Shown: in pieces, positions 9,680 through 18,334 of the stretch
How positions within the stretch are numbered: position 1 is the first letter of the stretch
How the letters are laid out: each line of letters begins with the position of its first letter
Assembly: GCA_029747585.1 (NCBI GenBank)
Contig: JAPEVF010000895.1
Span: 1-18,334 of the forward strand
Source of the DNA: Pleurotus djamor
Lineage: Eukaryota; Basidiomycota; Agaricomycetes; Agaricales; Pleurotaceae
DNA: 18,334 nucleotides
Direction of reading: 5' to 3'
Position numbers and translations under genes: made by a program
Notes under the pieces: model-generated
Databases searched by the model: none
The model's input: only the letters and a program-made list of their open reading frames with translations
What the model was told of the DNA's origin: nothing

Positions 9680-10771
9680 CTACCTGAGTTGGTGAGATAG
9701 CGTTAGATCAATTTTGAATGCGCGATGAAAGGGAGAATCGCACCCATCGCATATGAACCCTTCATCCATCTGATTAAAGGCCAAGCCAAATCTATGATCA
9801 CGAAATTTGTGATCCCTTATCTGATCCAGTCGTAGGTTGGTGTCCAGGCCAACGCGGAGACACGATTTCCCATCTAGGAAATGAAATTGTGTTCTGAAGA
9901 GGTTGAGCGACTTGGCTTCGGTGTATTTGCGGATGCATGTCCATCCCGCGTTAGCACAGTCGTTTTTCCATCCTTCGTACTGTCCGTCCTTGATTTCTAT
10001 CGCTAGAGCAATTTTCTTTTCTAAGGTTTCCCAAGGGAACAGACAGTACAAGGCATGAGACGTTACAAAATTCATAAGATGTGCTATGATGTTTGTTAGC
10101 GTCGGCACTCTTTCGTTAGTTTGAATGACTTACTTGACTGTGAATCGAGTATCCCTGACAAAGGACCGTCTGTGCACGCGTACAGATACACGTATCGTTT
10201 TTGTTTGTTGGAAAATTTGAAGATGAAGAGGTATTTTCCGATTTCTTGGCTTGTGCCTCTGGTTCGGTGTTGGAGTCGTTCGTATAGGCGGTTGCGGAAG
10301 TAACGAGCTGCCTCGCTCAGCCCACTCCCGTTTGTTGACCCTGTCTGATACAAGAGGTAACCAAAAGGAAGTCTTTTTAGTTGGCGAGTATAAATATCCT
10401 CGATTGAGGTGCCAATGAGATTTTGTGTCTCAAGTACGTAGTGGTGTCGTTGCAACCATTTGGAAACGGGGACAGCATCGGCGTGATTGACAAACAATTC
10501 CAAGGGAGCGTCCCAGACACTCTTTGTCCGCCAGAAAGCTAGCTCCAAGGCAAGCTGACCGCCAATTATGAGACTGGTGAGGGACTGTAGTCTGCGAAAC
10601 GAGGGGATGGCGATAATGGAAAAGTATTGAGACAACAGGGTTTCTAGGTTTCGATGTTTTTTTGCAGTACGATCTGACAATGGTAGACAAGAGGAAGCAA
10701 GTCATGGCGAGACGGCTGATTTGGGCGATAGAGCAGTAGGCTAGGATGCGTTCCTGAATGTCGTATGACAT
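9680..10771 (-). pseudogene. F-box-like protein with nucleotidyltransferase-like core, copy B, with a one-base frameshift
   Basis: Minus-strand exon 1 is 10771-10134 and exon 2 is 10083-9680, around a 50-nt intron (10133-10084, GTAAGT..ATAG, phase 1). Intron position and phase match copy A. The F-box-like start (MSYDIQERILAYCSIAQISR) is in one frame and everything from HRNLETLL onward is in the next. The switch falls in an A7 run (plus-strand T at 10657-10663), and six A would restore one frame of about 346 residues. The rest is intact: PSFRRLQ, LIIGGQLALELAF, APLELFV, then exon 2 with HLMNFVTSHALY..FPWETL and a longer C-terminal part than copy A (GWKNDCANAGWT, SCLRVGLD). In the putative catalytic strand the first acidic residue is lost. 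Because single Ns elsewhere also sit next to homopolymers, an assembly error is as likely as a real break. Translation could also start inside exon 1 and omit the F-box-like part. Confidence 0.65.
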
Positions 10772-11234
10772 GTCAAAAGTTGTTATGAAAGTTGGAGGTT
10801 TGGATTTCGTCGTCTTTAATAGAGATCTTTTCTAAACTCTTTCTTGTTAAAATCTTGACGTTGGCGCAGAAATGTGAGACAGACTCACAACGGGTTGGAT
10901 GGCAACACACTGTTGGCTGTACGCCTCGCAGGTTTGGGGGATGGTCGAATCCATCAGGGGATTTTGTGGATGTAAGAATATGGGGCGTTTCTCATCTACT
11001 GGTTTATAAAGACCTGTGGTTTGCAAATGTGTCACTGTGGGAATCTTGAGCTAGTTCGAAATTCCCTTGTTTTGTATATTGAATTCCTTCGGTCCACGTT
11101 TACGCATGGAGGTCTCCCAAGTGGATGAGATTCGCCATTTGAAATCTGTGTGATTAGGTTTGCCGTCCCTTACGAAGCACTCGTTGGATATCGATTTATC
11201 AATTTCTGTCTAATTTCAAGGACAAATGAACACA
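10772..11234. other. Intergenic interval
   Basis: This separates the start of the F-box-like copy B from the end of the C2H2 gene; both are on the minus strand. It should hold the copy B promoter and the 3' flank of the C2H2 gene. No supported coding region, repeat or RNA gene was seen. Confidence 0.35.
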
Positions 11235-12712
11235 TTAGTTGACGAGATTTTGCGATGCTCGCCATGGCTCCATAGACTCATAAGTTCCGACTTCCTCAGT
11301 TGGTGTATTACCCTTTCCTCGTTTTGTGCGCTGTAGGGGGACATAACCATGATCTTGTGTGTAGTGCCGGTGCCTACGAGCAGGATCTTTGAACGTTTCA
11401 CCGCACCGGAACATACATACATGAGGCTTCTTTCCGGTACTTGAGTTTAACAATGACATCAGGACGGTGAACGTTTGTAAGGAAAATAGAAGGACTCACT
11501 GGCCATGTTCATGTATGTTCAGCGAGGTTTTCTGAGGAAAGGCCTTATTGCAAATACTACAGATAAATGGCCTGAAGTCGATATCAGTTATCTGTGCTTA
11601 AGCGAGAATTGAAATGGCCTTTAGTGGCTTGCGTACTTGACTTTCAAGTGGGTTGTTTCCACATGACGTTTGACTAGTTGCCTCTTGGAGGTATACATAC
11701 ACACCGTCTCTGTTTCATCTGCCTTGAAGGTCCAAGTACACTGATAGTTGAAGTTTCCGTCTTCTTGTTCAACTATCTTTGTGTGTTTCTCCCAATCCTC
11801 TGAGCCCGCAGAAGATCTTATTCGTCGCAATTTTTGGTTGCGTCTTGACGATGTTTGACCGAACAGGGGAGCAGACGTTTTCGATCCTGGTGAAGCTGGC
11901 GAGGTCTCCAGAGACGACAAGGGTGCTAAGGTGGCAGCAGAAGCGGAGGATGAGGTAAAACCTAGCGGTGAAGGGACAGGAGAGACGGAAGCAAATACTG
12001 GTTCATCCAAGGCCATTGTATGTGATGCACAAGCTTTTCGTAAAGAGGACGAGTTGGTGTCCAACGGTGAGGAAGGTGAACTAGAATGCATCTCAGCCGG
12101 TGTTATCCTAAAAGAGTGTGGATTCGTTGGTGCGCTCCAGTGCTCTTTTGACAAGATTCTCGCAGGACTTCGTCGTGTTAGCGCCGGATCACTTGGGAAC
12201 GAGGTATGAGTTTGATTTCCTGACAGGTGAGTAGAGGTAGACCATCCATAATTAGAGTCCAACGGGACAGGGACATATGGTGAAGCGAGTGTGTCCCTGT
12301 CTAACTCGTAGGTTGATTGCGCGGCCGAGGTGCATGATTTGGCAGGTAGATATGCGACTCTGAATTACGCATCAGTCTTTTGTCCTTGTGCAGGCGAATA
12401 TCTTACTTTTGAGTCGTTTCAAGAGGAGGAAGATGCAAAATACCCCTGCATGAATTTTCTCCGTAGAAAATTGGGCATATAAAATGAGATCGTCTGTTGT
12501 CGTCTGTTAAATGATTTGTCTAGGTCTGAATGAATGATAACTTACTGCGAAGAATTCAGTAAGGCCCGCTCCAAGACTATGTCTGGATGTTCAGGCATTG
12601 TGATAAATGGTGTTTGTGGAAGGGTTTTAGACGAAGGTGGTGGAAGATGCCTATTGTAGTCTGGCGCTACAACAAGATTAGCTGGGACACAGGTTACACG
12701 ATACTCTGGCAT
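11235..12712 (-). CDS. C2H2 zinc-finger protein, putative transcription factor (five exons)
   Basis: Minus-strand exons 12712-12546, 12493-12407, 12359-11637, 11571-11500 and 11439-11235 join through introns of 52, 47, 65 and 60 nt, all phase 2, giving about 417 residues. Residues 60-270 are Ser/Pro/Thr-rich and probably disordered. The C-terminus carries three fingers. The first is atypical: C292-x12-C305-x11-H317-x4-H322. The second is C330-x2-C333-x12-H346-x3-H350 (PFICSICNKAFPQKTSL). A TGKKP linker leads to the third: C358-x3-C362-x12-H375-x4-H380 (FKDPARRHRH). Splicing of exons 3, 4 and 5 rebuilds fingers two and three exactly, which is strong support. Exon 2 (12493-12407) is less certain, though it is open and in phase. 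A TGKKP-linked finger array implies DNA binding in the nucleus; targets are unknown. A TATA-like box lies 65 nt before the ATG. Confidence 0.8.
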
Positions 12713-12776
12713 TCTGTGACGTGAACGTTAGAAACAAAGTTGAAGACTGTGAAGAAAGTTGGTGTACCTGGAGACG

Positions 12777-12784
12777 CTTTTATA
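12777..12784 (-). promoter_or_regulatory. TATA-like box of the C2H2 gene
   Basis: On the minus strand TATAAAAG lies 65 nt upstream of the ATG at 12712, a usual TATA-to-ATG spacing with a short leader. It supports the chosen start. Confidence 0.5.
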
Positions 12785-13363
12785 CGATCGTGTCTTGTGG
12801 ATGGTTTCAGAGCTTCGNTTTTTTAACGATATACATAGAGTAATGATCTAGAAGATGGGATGTTACCGCCCAGTTTCAAGATTATTGCGGGAATGCACAG
12901 GGCTGCTTAACCCTGCTTGTAGGTCCGGTGTTATGGAATGATTTACCCATATGGTATTCAATATTCAGTGACTTATCGAGTTTTTCCCGTGGAGTCATTA
13001 CATAAAACTCCGTTGTAGATGTCCAGATGGGCTGAGCGGGGAATGACTCAATGAGGACCCAACAGATGATGGCAGAAAACAACTAGGCGTGGACGTGCTT
13101 GAAGATCGGGAGTGTCATGGCTTAGGAGCGACAAGGACAGGAGTGGACGTCCTAGTCCTCCTCATCCCTCACGGAAAAGAGTGGTGTGCGTGATTAGTAA
13201 CTTTCTTTATTCATGGTTATTCTACATGAAGACAACGATATTATGCATGCTACTTCCGTGTGCAAAGAAAGGATTAGGTAAATGGGAACATACGTAAGAT
13301 ATCTCGTGGCGAACACAAAGATTACGAAGAGACCATGATGCAGCCTCATCCCGATGGCTTGAC
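12785..13363. other. Divergent intergenic region
   Basis: This lies between the minus-strand C2H2 gene and the plus-strand gene at 13364, so it probably contains both promoters. It includes an undetermined base at 12818. Short open frames on both strands carry no recognisable features. Confidence 0.35.
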
Positions 13364-13716
13364 ATGCCTCAGTACATCCCGCCCTCCCATTCAATCGTTT
13401 CACCTGAGTAACAAATTTCACTGTACACAAACCCTTCTAATTGCCTCTTCCAGATACGGACTGCATTCTTTCCTCCGTGCTGATCCACGAGCACTCATTT
13501 ATGCTTACGATTTCGATCGAAAACCAATGTTCATCGTGCACATCAACCCTGAAGGACATGGACAAATCGAGAAAGCCGCCCCCGACCACCCCCATTTTGA
13601 CCGCATGGCTTTTGACTACACGAAGCTCAAGCCACTTGTACGTTTACTCTCTTTTTTGTCTTTGCTCGAGTTCATTCCTTTTCGTTTAGGATCATACACT
13701 GCTCCTGAACTACTAG
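13364..13716 (+). CDS. Small intron-rich protein of unknown function (three exons)
   Basis: Exons 13364-13407, 13454-13637 and 13690-13716 join through introns of 46 nt (GTAACA..CCAG, phase 2) and 52 nt (GTACGT..TTAG, phase 0), giving 84 residues. The middle exon reads like a real folded protein: HSFLRADPRALIYAYDFDR, then KPMFIVHINPEGHGQ, HFDRMAFDYTKLKPL and a short hydrophobic end, DHTLLLNY. Without splicing, the upstream codons fall out of frame with this stretch. There is no signal peptide, membrane segment or Cys motif, so it is probably soluble and intracellular. I do not recognise the family. It could be longer if an upstream exon exists, since the frame is open for about 65 nt before ATG 13364. 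Confidence 0.55.
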
Positions 13717-14264
13717 CTCGAAGCCCAGGGCTCATATTTCTTGAATCTCAACGTTGCATCTACTGTTTGTATTGTATCACATATCTTTAATACTTGTTCA
13801 TGTTTCATGGTCAGTCATGGAGTATATCGTCAAGGTATAAAGGTATCAGGTATTGCCATATTTATATGGCCCTCCGTTCGTTATCGTAAAATACGCAAAA
13901 AACACGATCTTTCTCATTCTTATTCCCCTTCTCCCCTCAGTCTCGACTCCTGAACGGATTTATCTGCCGATATAAACGAGGACAGTTCCCACGCGGCCGT
14001 ATATGGAATGTTTGAACATGGGGGGACCTTGCAAGCAAGGTAAAGCGGACATTGTACCATCGTTTTACTCTAGTTTAAATTTTAATGTTCTCCGACTCTC
14101 GCATCCGAGCATGCTGAAAATCTTATCCCCTGCTTCTGGATGCAGTTCGAGGACTCAAGCTCAAGAGTAAGCATAAGCATAGAATTAGTTCCTAGAGTGG
14201 CTGGCGAGCTCTTTGTCAGCAGGACCCTGGAGATCGTGTTTGGGTTTGATCTCACATCGTTGAC
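13717..14264. other. Intergenic region upstream of BTB copy 4
   Basis: No supported gene is present. The last ~45 bases contain the AGGACCCT motif shared with other BTB promoters (14221-14228). A TATAAA-like string near 13971 is too far from the ATG at 14265 to assign. Confidence 0.35.
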
Positions 14265-15188
14265 ATGGACGAAATCGAGCGACAATCGACGCAGCCCCTC
14301 TTTTCAGACGCGTTTCCCCCGCGAGCCGACGCCGACCTAGTTCTCAAGAGTGTTGATAATGTCTACTTCGCCGTTCACAAGCTCATGCTAGCACTAGCTT
14401 CTCCTATCTTTGGTGATACTTATGTTCCGTGTTGGCAACGCAAGTCAAACAGGTGGGTCGAAGTACGCACCATGTACCCGTATTCTGAATGGCTTTTTTC
14501 AAAATCGCAGAACCCGTTTTATTGACGGAAGAGTCCGTTCACCTTGAGGCGCTTCTGAAGCTCGTATACCCCGTCGAGAACCCCTCATTCGAGGAACTTA
14601 GTGACCTTCTTCAAGTTTATCGCGCTGCATACAAGTACGACATAAAATCTGCCTTTCAAATACTTATTTAGGACCGAACTCATTACCACGAAGAAGAGGA
14701 AGCCGACGATCCTCGACCTTCAAACCGATCTCCTATCCGAAGATATTCTCTATTGCTATGCATTCGCAAGGAAAAATAACATGGAAGAAGTCGTGACTCT
14801 TGCGCAAGCTGCTTGGCTGGGAGGGGGAACGTCATCGTTGCGGCCGAAGACCAAGGCCAATCCAGTAGTAGATTCAATGCCATACGGATGGTATCGAGAA
14901 CTCTGGGACCTTCGGGAGAAACGCTCTAACTGGTTGGCGGTACAAAGTTGGGCTATTGAGGACACAATATGGCAAAGCGAGGACGAGGACGATTTCAAGG
15001 TTGTTAGTCTTGACGAAGAAGATTCCAGGATTTGGAAACTCCAGGATCGGGCTCAGGAGTATCCATCGCTGAAGAGCCTGCGGCGCCTGAATCCAGAAGG
15101 CCTTGGGTTTGATGACGACGGGTACTGTCTTGCCAGTAACTTGATTAGAATTCTGACGAAGGATTTTGAAGAGGAGTTTGGATTTTGA
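14265..15188 (+). pseudogene. BTB/POZ-domain gene, array copy 4, disrupted by two frameshifts
   Basis: The organisation is that of the intact copies: MDEIERQ start, FPPRADADLVLKS, VYFAVHK, LASPIFGD, a 58-nt phase-1 intron (14453-14510) and exon 2 from 14511 to the TGA at 15186-15188. Two lesions break it. In exon 1, four extra bases (ACTT, 14418-14421) separate the GAT of LASPIFGD from the ATG of a restored MFRVGNASQTG ending. In exon 2 the stretch between the helix ending SAF and TELITT has 16 bases where paralogs have 12 (14657-14672), creating a TAG at 14669. The two +4 shifts do not cancel. The rest of exon 2 stays open and similar ([34 protein letters not shown]), so the breaks look recent. 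Without repair only a short BTB-like peptide could be made. Confidence 0.85.
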
Positions 15189-15396
15189 TTGGGGGGTTTC
15201 GTCGTTTCCTGCTCTTAGCATGTTGTCATGCCCGGTTCATTAGGTGTCTCCTGTGGAGCGTACTCCATAGGACCCTACCGAATACACTCTATGTATATGT
15301 TGCTTCTTGATCGCAGAACCTTCTTCGTCACTTACCTCCAGGATGATCTGATGCGAGCCAGACGAACAAGTTTGAGGGCGTCCCTAGGCTCCCCCC

Positions 15397-15413
15397 TCAT
15401 TTGGAAGGACCCT
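15397..15413 (+). promoter_or_regulatory. Promoter element shared with BTB copy 3
   Basis: This is identical over 17 bases to 1633-1649. Here it lies 58 nt before the ATG and 9 nt before the TATA box, which places it where an upstream activating element could act. Shared ancestry of the duplicated upstream DNA is the simpler explanation. Confidence 0.45.
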
Positions 15414-15421
15414 TGACGTCG

Positions 15422-15427
15422 TATAAA
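15422..15427 (+). promoter_or_regulatory. TATA box of BTB copy 5
   Basis: TATAAA lies 44 nt upstream of ATG 15471 and just downstream of the shared BTB upstream element at 15397-15413. This is the only BTB copy in the window with a clear TATA at a reasonable distance. Confidence 0.5.
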
Positions 15428-15470
15428 TTGGCTTCAGTCTTTGACATTTGTTCGTTCGTTGCTGAAAACC

Positions 15471-16371
15471 ATGGATGAAGTCGAGCAACAACCGACCCAG
15501 CCAGTCTTTTCCACCGCATTCCCCTCACGTCCTGACACCGACTTGGTTCTCAGAAGTGCCGATGATGTCCACTTCGCAGTTCACAAGCTGGTATTGACAC
15601 TGGCTTCTCCCGTCTTTGCTGACATGTTTGTCATTGCGAACGAGAGTCAAACGGGTGGGTTCAATCTATACGCCGCATATTGGAGCTCTCGTAAATTTTT
15701 CATCCATCATAGAGCCAGTTTCGTTGATTGAACCGGCCATTCACTTGGAGGCACTCCTGAAAATCGTGTATCCCATCGAAAATCCCTCATTCCAGTCGCT
15801 TCATGACCTCCTGGAAGTTTATCGCGCCGCTCACAAGTACGGAGTGGACTCAGCGTTCGCTTGGTTGAAGGCCGAACTCGTTTCCGAAACCAAGGGATTC
15901 CATCCTGATATCCATAGTCTCCTTTCCAAGGACCCGCTCTATTGTTACGCGTTTGCTCGGCAACACGATATGAAAGATCTCATGCTGCTGGCGCAAACTA
16001 TCTGGATCGACCAAGAAAAACAACAGCCGAGCCTTTCTCCCAATCCAGTGGTCGACACCATGCCGTACGGATGGTATCGCGAGCTCTGGGAGCAGCGCGT
16101 GAGCCGCTCCAAATGGTTGTTATCACACTCCTGGTATATGCAAGATATTATAGGTGACCCAGAAGTGGGTAAAGTCAGGGAAATTCAGTTTGACGAAGAA
16201 CATGATGATCGGGTTGGAGAGCTGCGGCAGAAAGCCTCGAAATACCCATCGCTGCAGAGTATACATAAACTGAAAGCGGAGGCGTTTGGATTTGATAAGG
16301 AGGAGTGCTGGGTAGTCAATGATTTCCTCGTGCGTTTGGTGGAGGAGTATACAAAGACGTTTGAGAGTTAA
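15471..16371 (+). CDS. BTB/POZ-domain protein, array copy 5 (two exons)
   Basis: Exons 15471-15654 and 15713-16371 flank a 58-nt intron (GTGGGT..ATAG, phase 1) and encode about 280 residues. ATG 15471 (aaaaccATGG) was chosen because it aligns with the MEE/MDE starts of the paralogs; the frame is open upstream without another ATG. The order is [95 protein letters not shown] and a tail ending EEYTKTFES. It is intact and has the best promoter of the group. Probably a dimerising BTB protein and possible CUL3 adaptor; no extra domain is fused. It lies 282 bp after the broken copy 4 and 132 bp before RRS1. Confidence 0.88.
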
Positions 16372-16419
16372 TAAATACTTCAGTCCATTTTCATTTGATT
16401 TTCATTTAATTTACAAAAT

Positions 16420-16449
16420 TGATCGTGAGAATTGATCTTCACACGATCA
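16420..16449. repeat. Inverted repeat after BTB copy 5
   Basis: TGATCGTG and CACGATCA form an 8-bp stem with a 14-nt loop, 49 bp after the stop codon and 55 bp before the RRS1 start. It could be part of the 3' end of the BTB transcript or an RRS1 upstream site. Tandem TTTTCATTTGA/TTTTCATTTAA repeats precede it. No function can be assigned. Confidence 0.4.
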
Positions 16450-16503
16450 GTATTCTTCGTCCTATTACTCCTTACGAAGTTTTCGATTGTCTAAACTCAC
16501 ATC

Positions 16504-17679
16504 ATGGATGTTTCTGCGCTGATAGCATCGCATGCAGCAAAATAGTCCGTTCTCATTCACCTTTTGTGTAAAGCTCACTCTGATATAATTCCAAACCTTA
16601 GCCAGTCCACATCCGTTGAAAAGGAGACACCGCTAGAGGTAGATCCTGGCTTCCTCACAGTAACGGACCTCAACCCAATCGACGAAGAAAGTTACAAGTA
16701 CGACATTCTAAATCTTTATAATCGTTGGCCCTTCTTGGAACTAACACCGGGCCTATTGTAGAGCTGACCTTGAGGCACACCTCTTGAATCTCGCTCGAGA
16801 CGGCGCACAAGCTCTGATAGCGCAAATATTTTCATTACCAACAACTCCCTCACCTGACGGTCCCCTCGCACAACTACCCCCTCCTACAACACAACTACCT
16901 CGAGCCAAACCCCTTCCCAAACCAAAACCCCCAACGAAATGGGAACGATTTGCTGCTGCGAAGGGTATTCAGAAGAAAGTACGGGATAAGAGGGTGTGGG
17001 ATGAAGAGAAACAGGATTGGGTTAATCGCTGGGGTAAGGACGGGAAGAACAAACAGAAGGAGGAGCAGTGGATTAACGAGGTGCCTATGAATGCTGGTGA
17101 GTGTCCTCCAGGTGATCGAATGGACGTTCGTTTAATGACGGTTTTGTCTAGCCGTTGACTTTGATCCTGTAAAGGATGCTCGTGATTCCCGCAAGGCTCG
17201 AGTAGCAAAGAACCAACGGCAGCAACTACAAAATATGGCTCGCGCTCAAGGCGCAGCTTCAACCCTCGAGGAGCGCAAAAAGGAACTCGAAAGAACAATG
17301 GCTACCACTCGCGTTAGTACCGCCAGTATGGGTCGCTTTGATAAGAAACTGGAAGGCGAAAAGAAACTAAAAGGCGTCAAGCGGAAGGTTTGTCCCCTCA
17401 ACTTCTTCATCTGACCGTCTGTGGCTCACGTTTAATGGCTAGTTCGACCCGGCTGAAGCCTCCGCAACCGACGAACGCAAGAACTCATTAGCTCTGCTAT
17501 CTAAGATGGAGAGCGACTCGAAAAAGACTCGTCGTGAGCCGGCCTCCGAAGAAAAAGTGCTAAACGTACGAAAAGCCGTTCGCTTCGCTAGCAAGGGCAG
17601 CGGCGCCCTCGCTCTAGCGAGAAGTGCCCAATCATCAAGAGGCAAGAAAAGCGGGAAAGTACCTCCGCGCAAAAGGTAG
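16504..17679 (+). CDS. RRS1: RRS1, ribosome biogenesis regulatory protein (five exons)
   Basis: Exons 16504-16544, 16602-16697, 16762-17096, 17152-17387 and 17443-17679 join in frame through introns of 55-64 nt, giving about 314 residues. The family core is clear: VEKETPLEVDPGFLTVTDLN (residues 19-38), an RDGAQALIAQIFSLPT helix, PPPTTQLPRAKPLPKPKPPT and the signature KWERFAAAKGI (105-115). RDKRVWDE, WINEVPMNA, DFDPVKDAR and a basic C-terminal tail with FDPAEAS and a final PPRKR follow. RRS1 works in the nucleolus with RPF2 to bring the 5S RNP (5S rRNA, uL18, uL5) into the pre-60S particle. Length lies between yeast (about 200) and human (about 365), as expected for a filamentous fungus. Splicing of the tiny first exon uses a GTCCGT donor, somewhat unusual but the only one giving the right phase. 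It converges with TFIIB. Confidence 0.93.
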
Positions 17680-17813
17680 TGGCCAAAATACCCTTGTTAT
17701 TAACTCGGTGACTACATACAGAGCAGCTATGAACGTAATGATAAGCATGTGTGATGATAATTGTACAATGTGTCCAAGAGATGCAGTTGAGAACCCCAAA
17801 GTCCCATAATTTT
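17680..17813. other. Convergent intergenic spacer
   Basis: These 134 bp separate the stop codons of RRS1 (plus) and TFIIB (minus). Both transcripts must end in or across it, so overlapping 3' ends are likely. No clear polyadenylation hexamer was seen. Confidence 0.4.
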
Positions 17814-18334
17814 CTATCGGATGCTTTCCAAAGGCAAGCGTTCCAGCTTCGCCTTCCCATCCTCAATCCATTTCTTCTTCACCAACTTCTCCTTGGCGGC
17901 GAAGTACAGACGGTATACAAGCTTGATCGTACCCTCGCTCACCCCAGCCACAGAGCTGATGTCCCTCGCCGATTTGGGCTTTCCAAGCAAATGGCAGGTG
18001 AAGTAGATAGCACCGCCAGCGATAGACACGGGACTCCTCCCATCTGCGATGCCATGCTTTCGAGCGGCGATGATGATATCGGAGCAGATTGATTGCACAT
18101 TTGGGGGTAAATCCAAGTGGTTGCAGTATCGCACAAGCAGATTTTCGGGACCCGTGGTGGGGGATGATGAGGACGAGTTGGCGGCGGTGGCACCGGGTGA
18201 TAGATTGAACGCTTGTTCAAGGGCTTTGTAGCACTGCCCCAATGTCTTCTTCGACACATGAGTGAGGTTGCAAATCTCACGGAAGGTACGCGGTACGTGC
18301 GCTTGCCTGCAAGCGATAAATATACACGCAGCGA
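17814..18334 (-). CDS. SUA7: Transcription initiation factor TFIIB, C-terminal part (gene continues beyond the window)
   Basis: The minus-strand frame is open from the window end to the stop codon at 17814. The first visible residues, AACIFIACRQAHVPRTFREI, are the end of the first cyclin-like repeat, followed by CNLTHVSKKTLGQCYKAL. The second repeat has LVRYCNHLDLPPNVQSICSD, IAARKHGIADGRSPVSIAGG and the helix-turn-helix-like DISSVAGVSEGTIKLVYRLY, which contacts the BRE and TBP-DNA complex. TFIIB recruits RNA polymerase II to TBP-bound promoters. A Ser-rich insert (ANSSSSSPTTG) links the two repeats and is longer than in yeast. The zinc ribbon and B-reader lie outside the window. No intron occurs in this part. 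The GTG-like start near 18257 is not a real start, since homology continues upstream. Confidence 0.94.
   Translation of the reverse strand, partial: AACIFIACRQAHVPRTFREICNLTHVSKKTLGQCYKALEQAFNLSPGATAANSSSSSPTTGPENLLVRYCNHLDLPPNVQSICSDIIIAARKHGIADGRSPVSIAGGAIYFTCHLLGKPKSARDISSVAGVSEGTIKLVYRLYFAAKEKLVKKKWIEDGKAKLERLPLESIR

Noticed and set aside
10657..10663. Programmed ribosomal frameshifting in F-box-like copy B
   Set aside because: The needed shift is +1 at a plain A7 run without a recognised slippery heptamer or downstream structure. An indel or assembly error is simpler.
11931..12209. Plus-strand frame of 92 codons
   Set aside because: Antisense shadow of the Ser/Pro-rich region of the C2H2 gene.
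1..18334. CRISPR array, tRNA, rRNA or bacterial operon structure
   Set aside because: No regularly spaced repeats, no tRNA-like folds noticed, and the spliced gene structure is fungal.

Overview
This is nuclear DNA from a filamentous fungus, most likely an agaricomycete (mushroom-forming basidiomycete). Genes are small and close together, and nearly all carry 46-65 nt introns with GT..AG ends and CTRAY-like branch sites. The families (multicopy BTB proteins, an F-box-like/nucleotidyltransferase-like family, a TEA/ATTS factor, fungal RRS1 and TFIIB) fit that group. No prokaryotic features, tRNAs, rRNAs or CRISPR arrays were seen.

Layout. Positions 1-2629 hold the tail of one BTB-domain gene and two complete paralogs, each with one phase-1 intron at the same codon. 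A 21-codon scrap of a further paralog lies at 2915-2977. Positions 2978-4393 have no recognisable gene but contain strong GC-rich palindromes and a hAT-like terminus. An F-box-like gene with a degenerate nucleotidyltransferase-like core follows on the minus strand (4394-5382), with a paralog at 9680-10771 that has a one-base frameshift in an A7 run. Between these two lie a doubtful small gene (5610-6034), a TEA-domain transcription factor (6871-about 7812, C-terminus uncertain) and a small single-pass membrane protein (8055-8377). A three-finger C2H2 protein in five exons (minus, 11235-12712) and an 84-residue protein in three exons (13364-13716) come next. The BTB array then resumes with a frameshifted copy (14265-15188) and an intact copy (15471-16371). 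The right edge is housekeeping: RRS1 (16504-17679, five exons) converging on TFIIB (minus, 17814 to the window end).

Together the window looks like a birth-and-death locus. BTB and F-box-like proteins, both commonly adaptors of cullin ubiquitin ligases, are duplicating and decaying beside conserved ribosome-biogenesis and general-transcription genes. Most short open frames that are not listed look like shadows or chance. Single undetermined bases at 7043, 7725, 8026 and 12818, three of them next to homopolymers, suggest that homopolymer errors should be considered before calling any one-base frameshift real.
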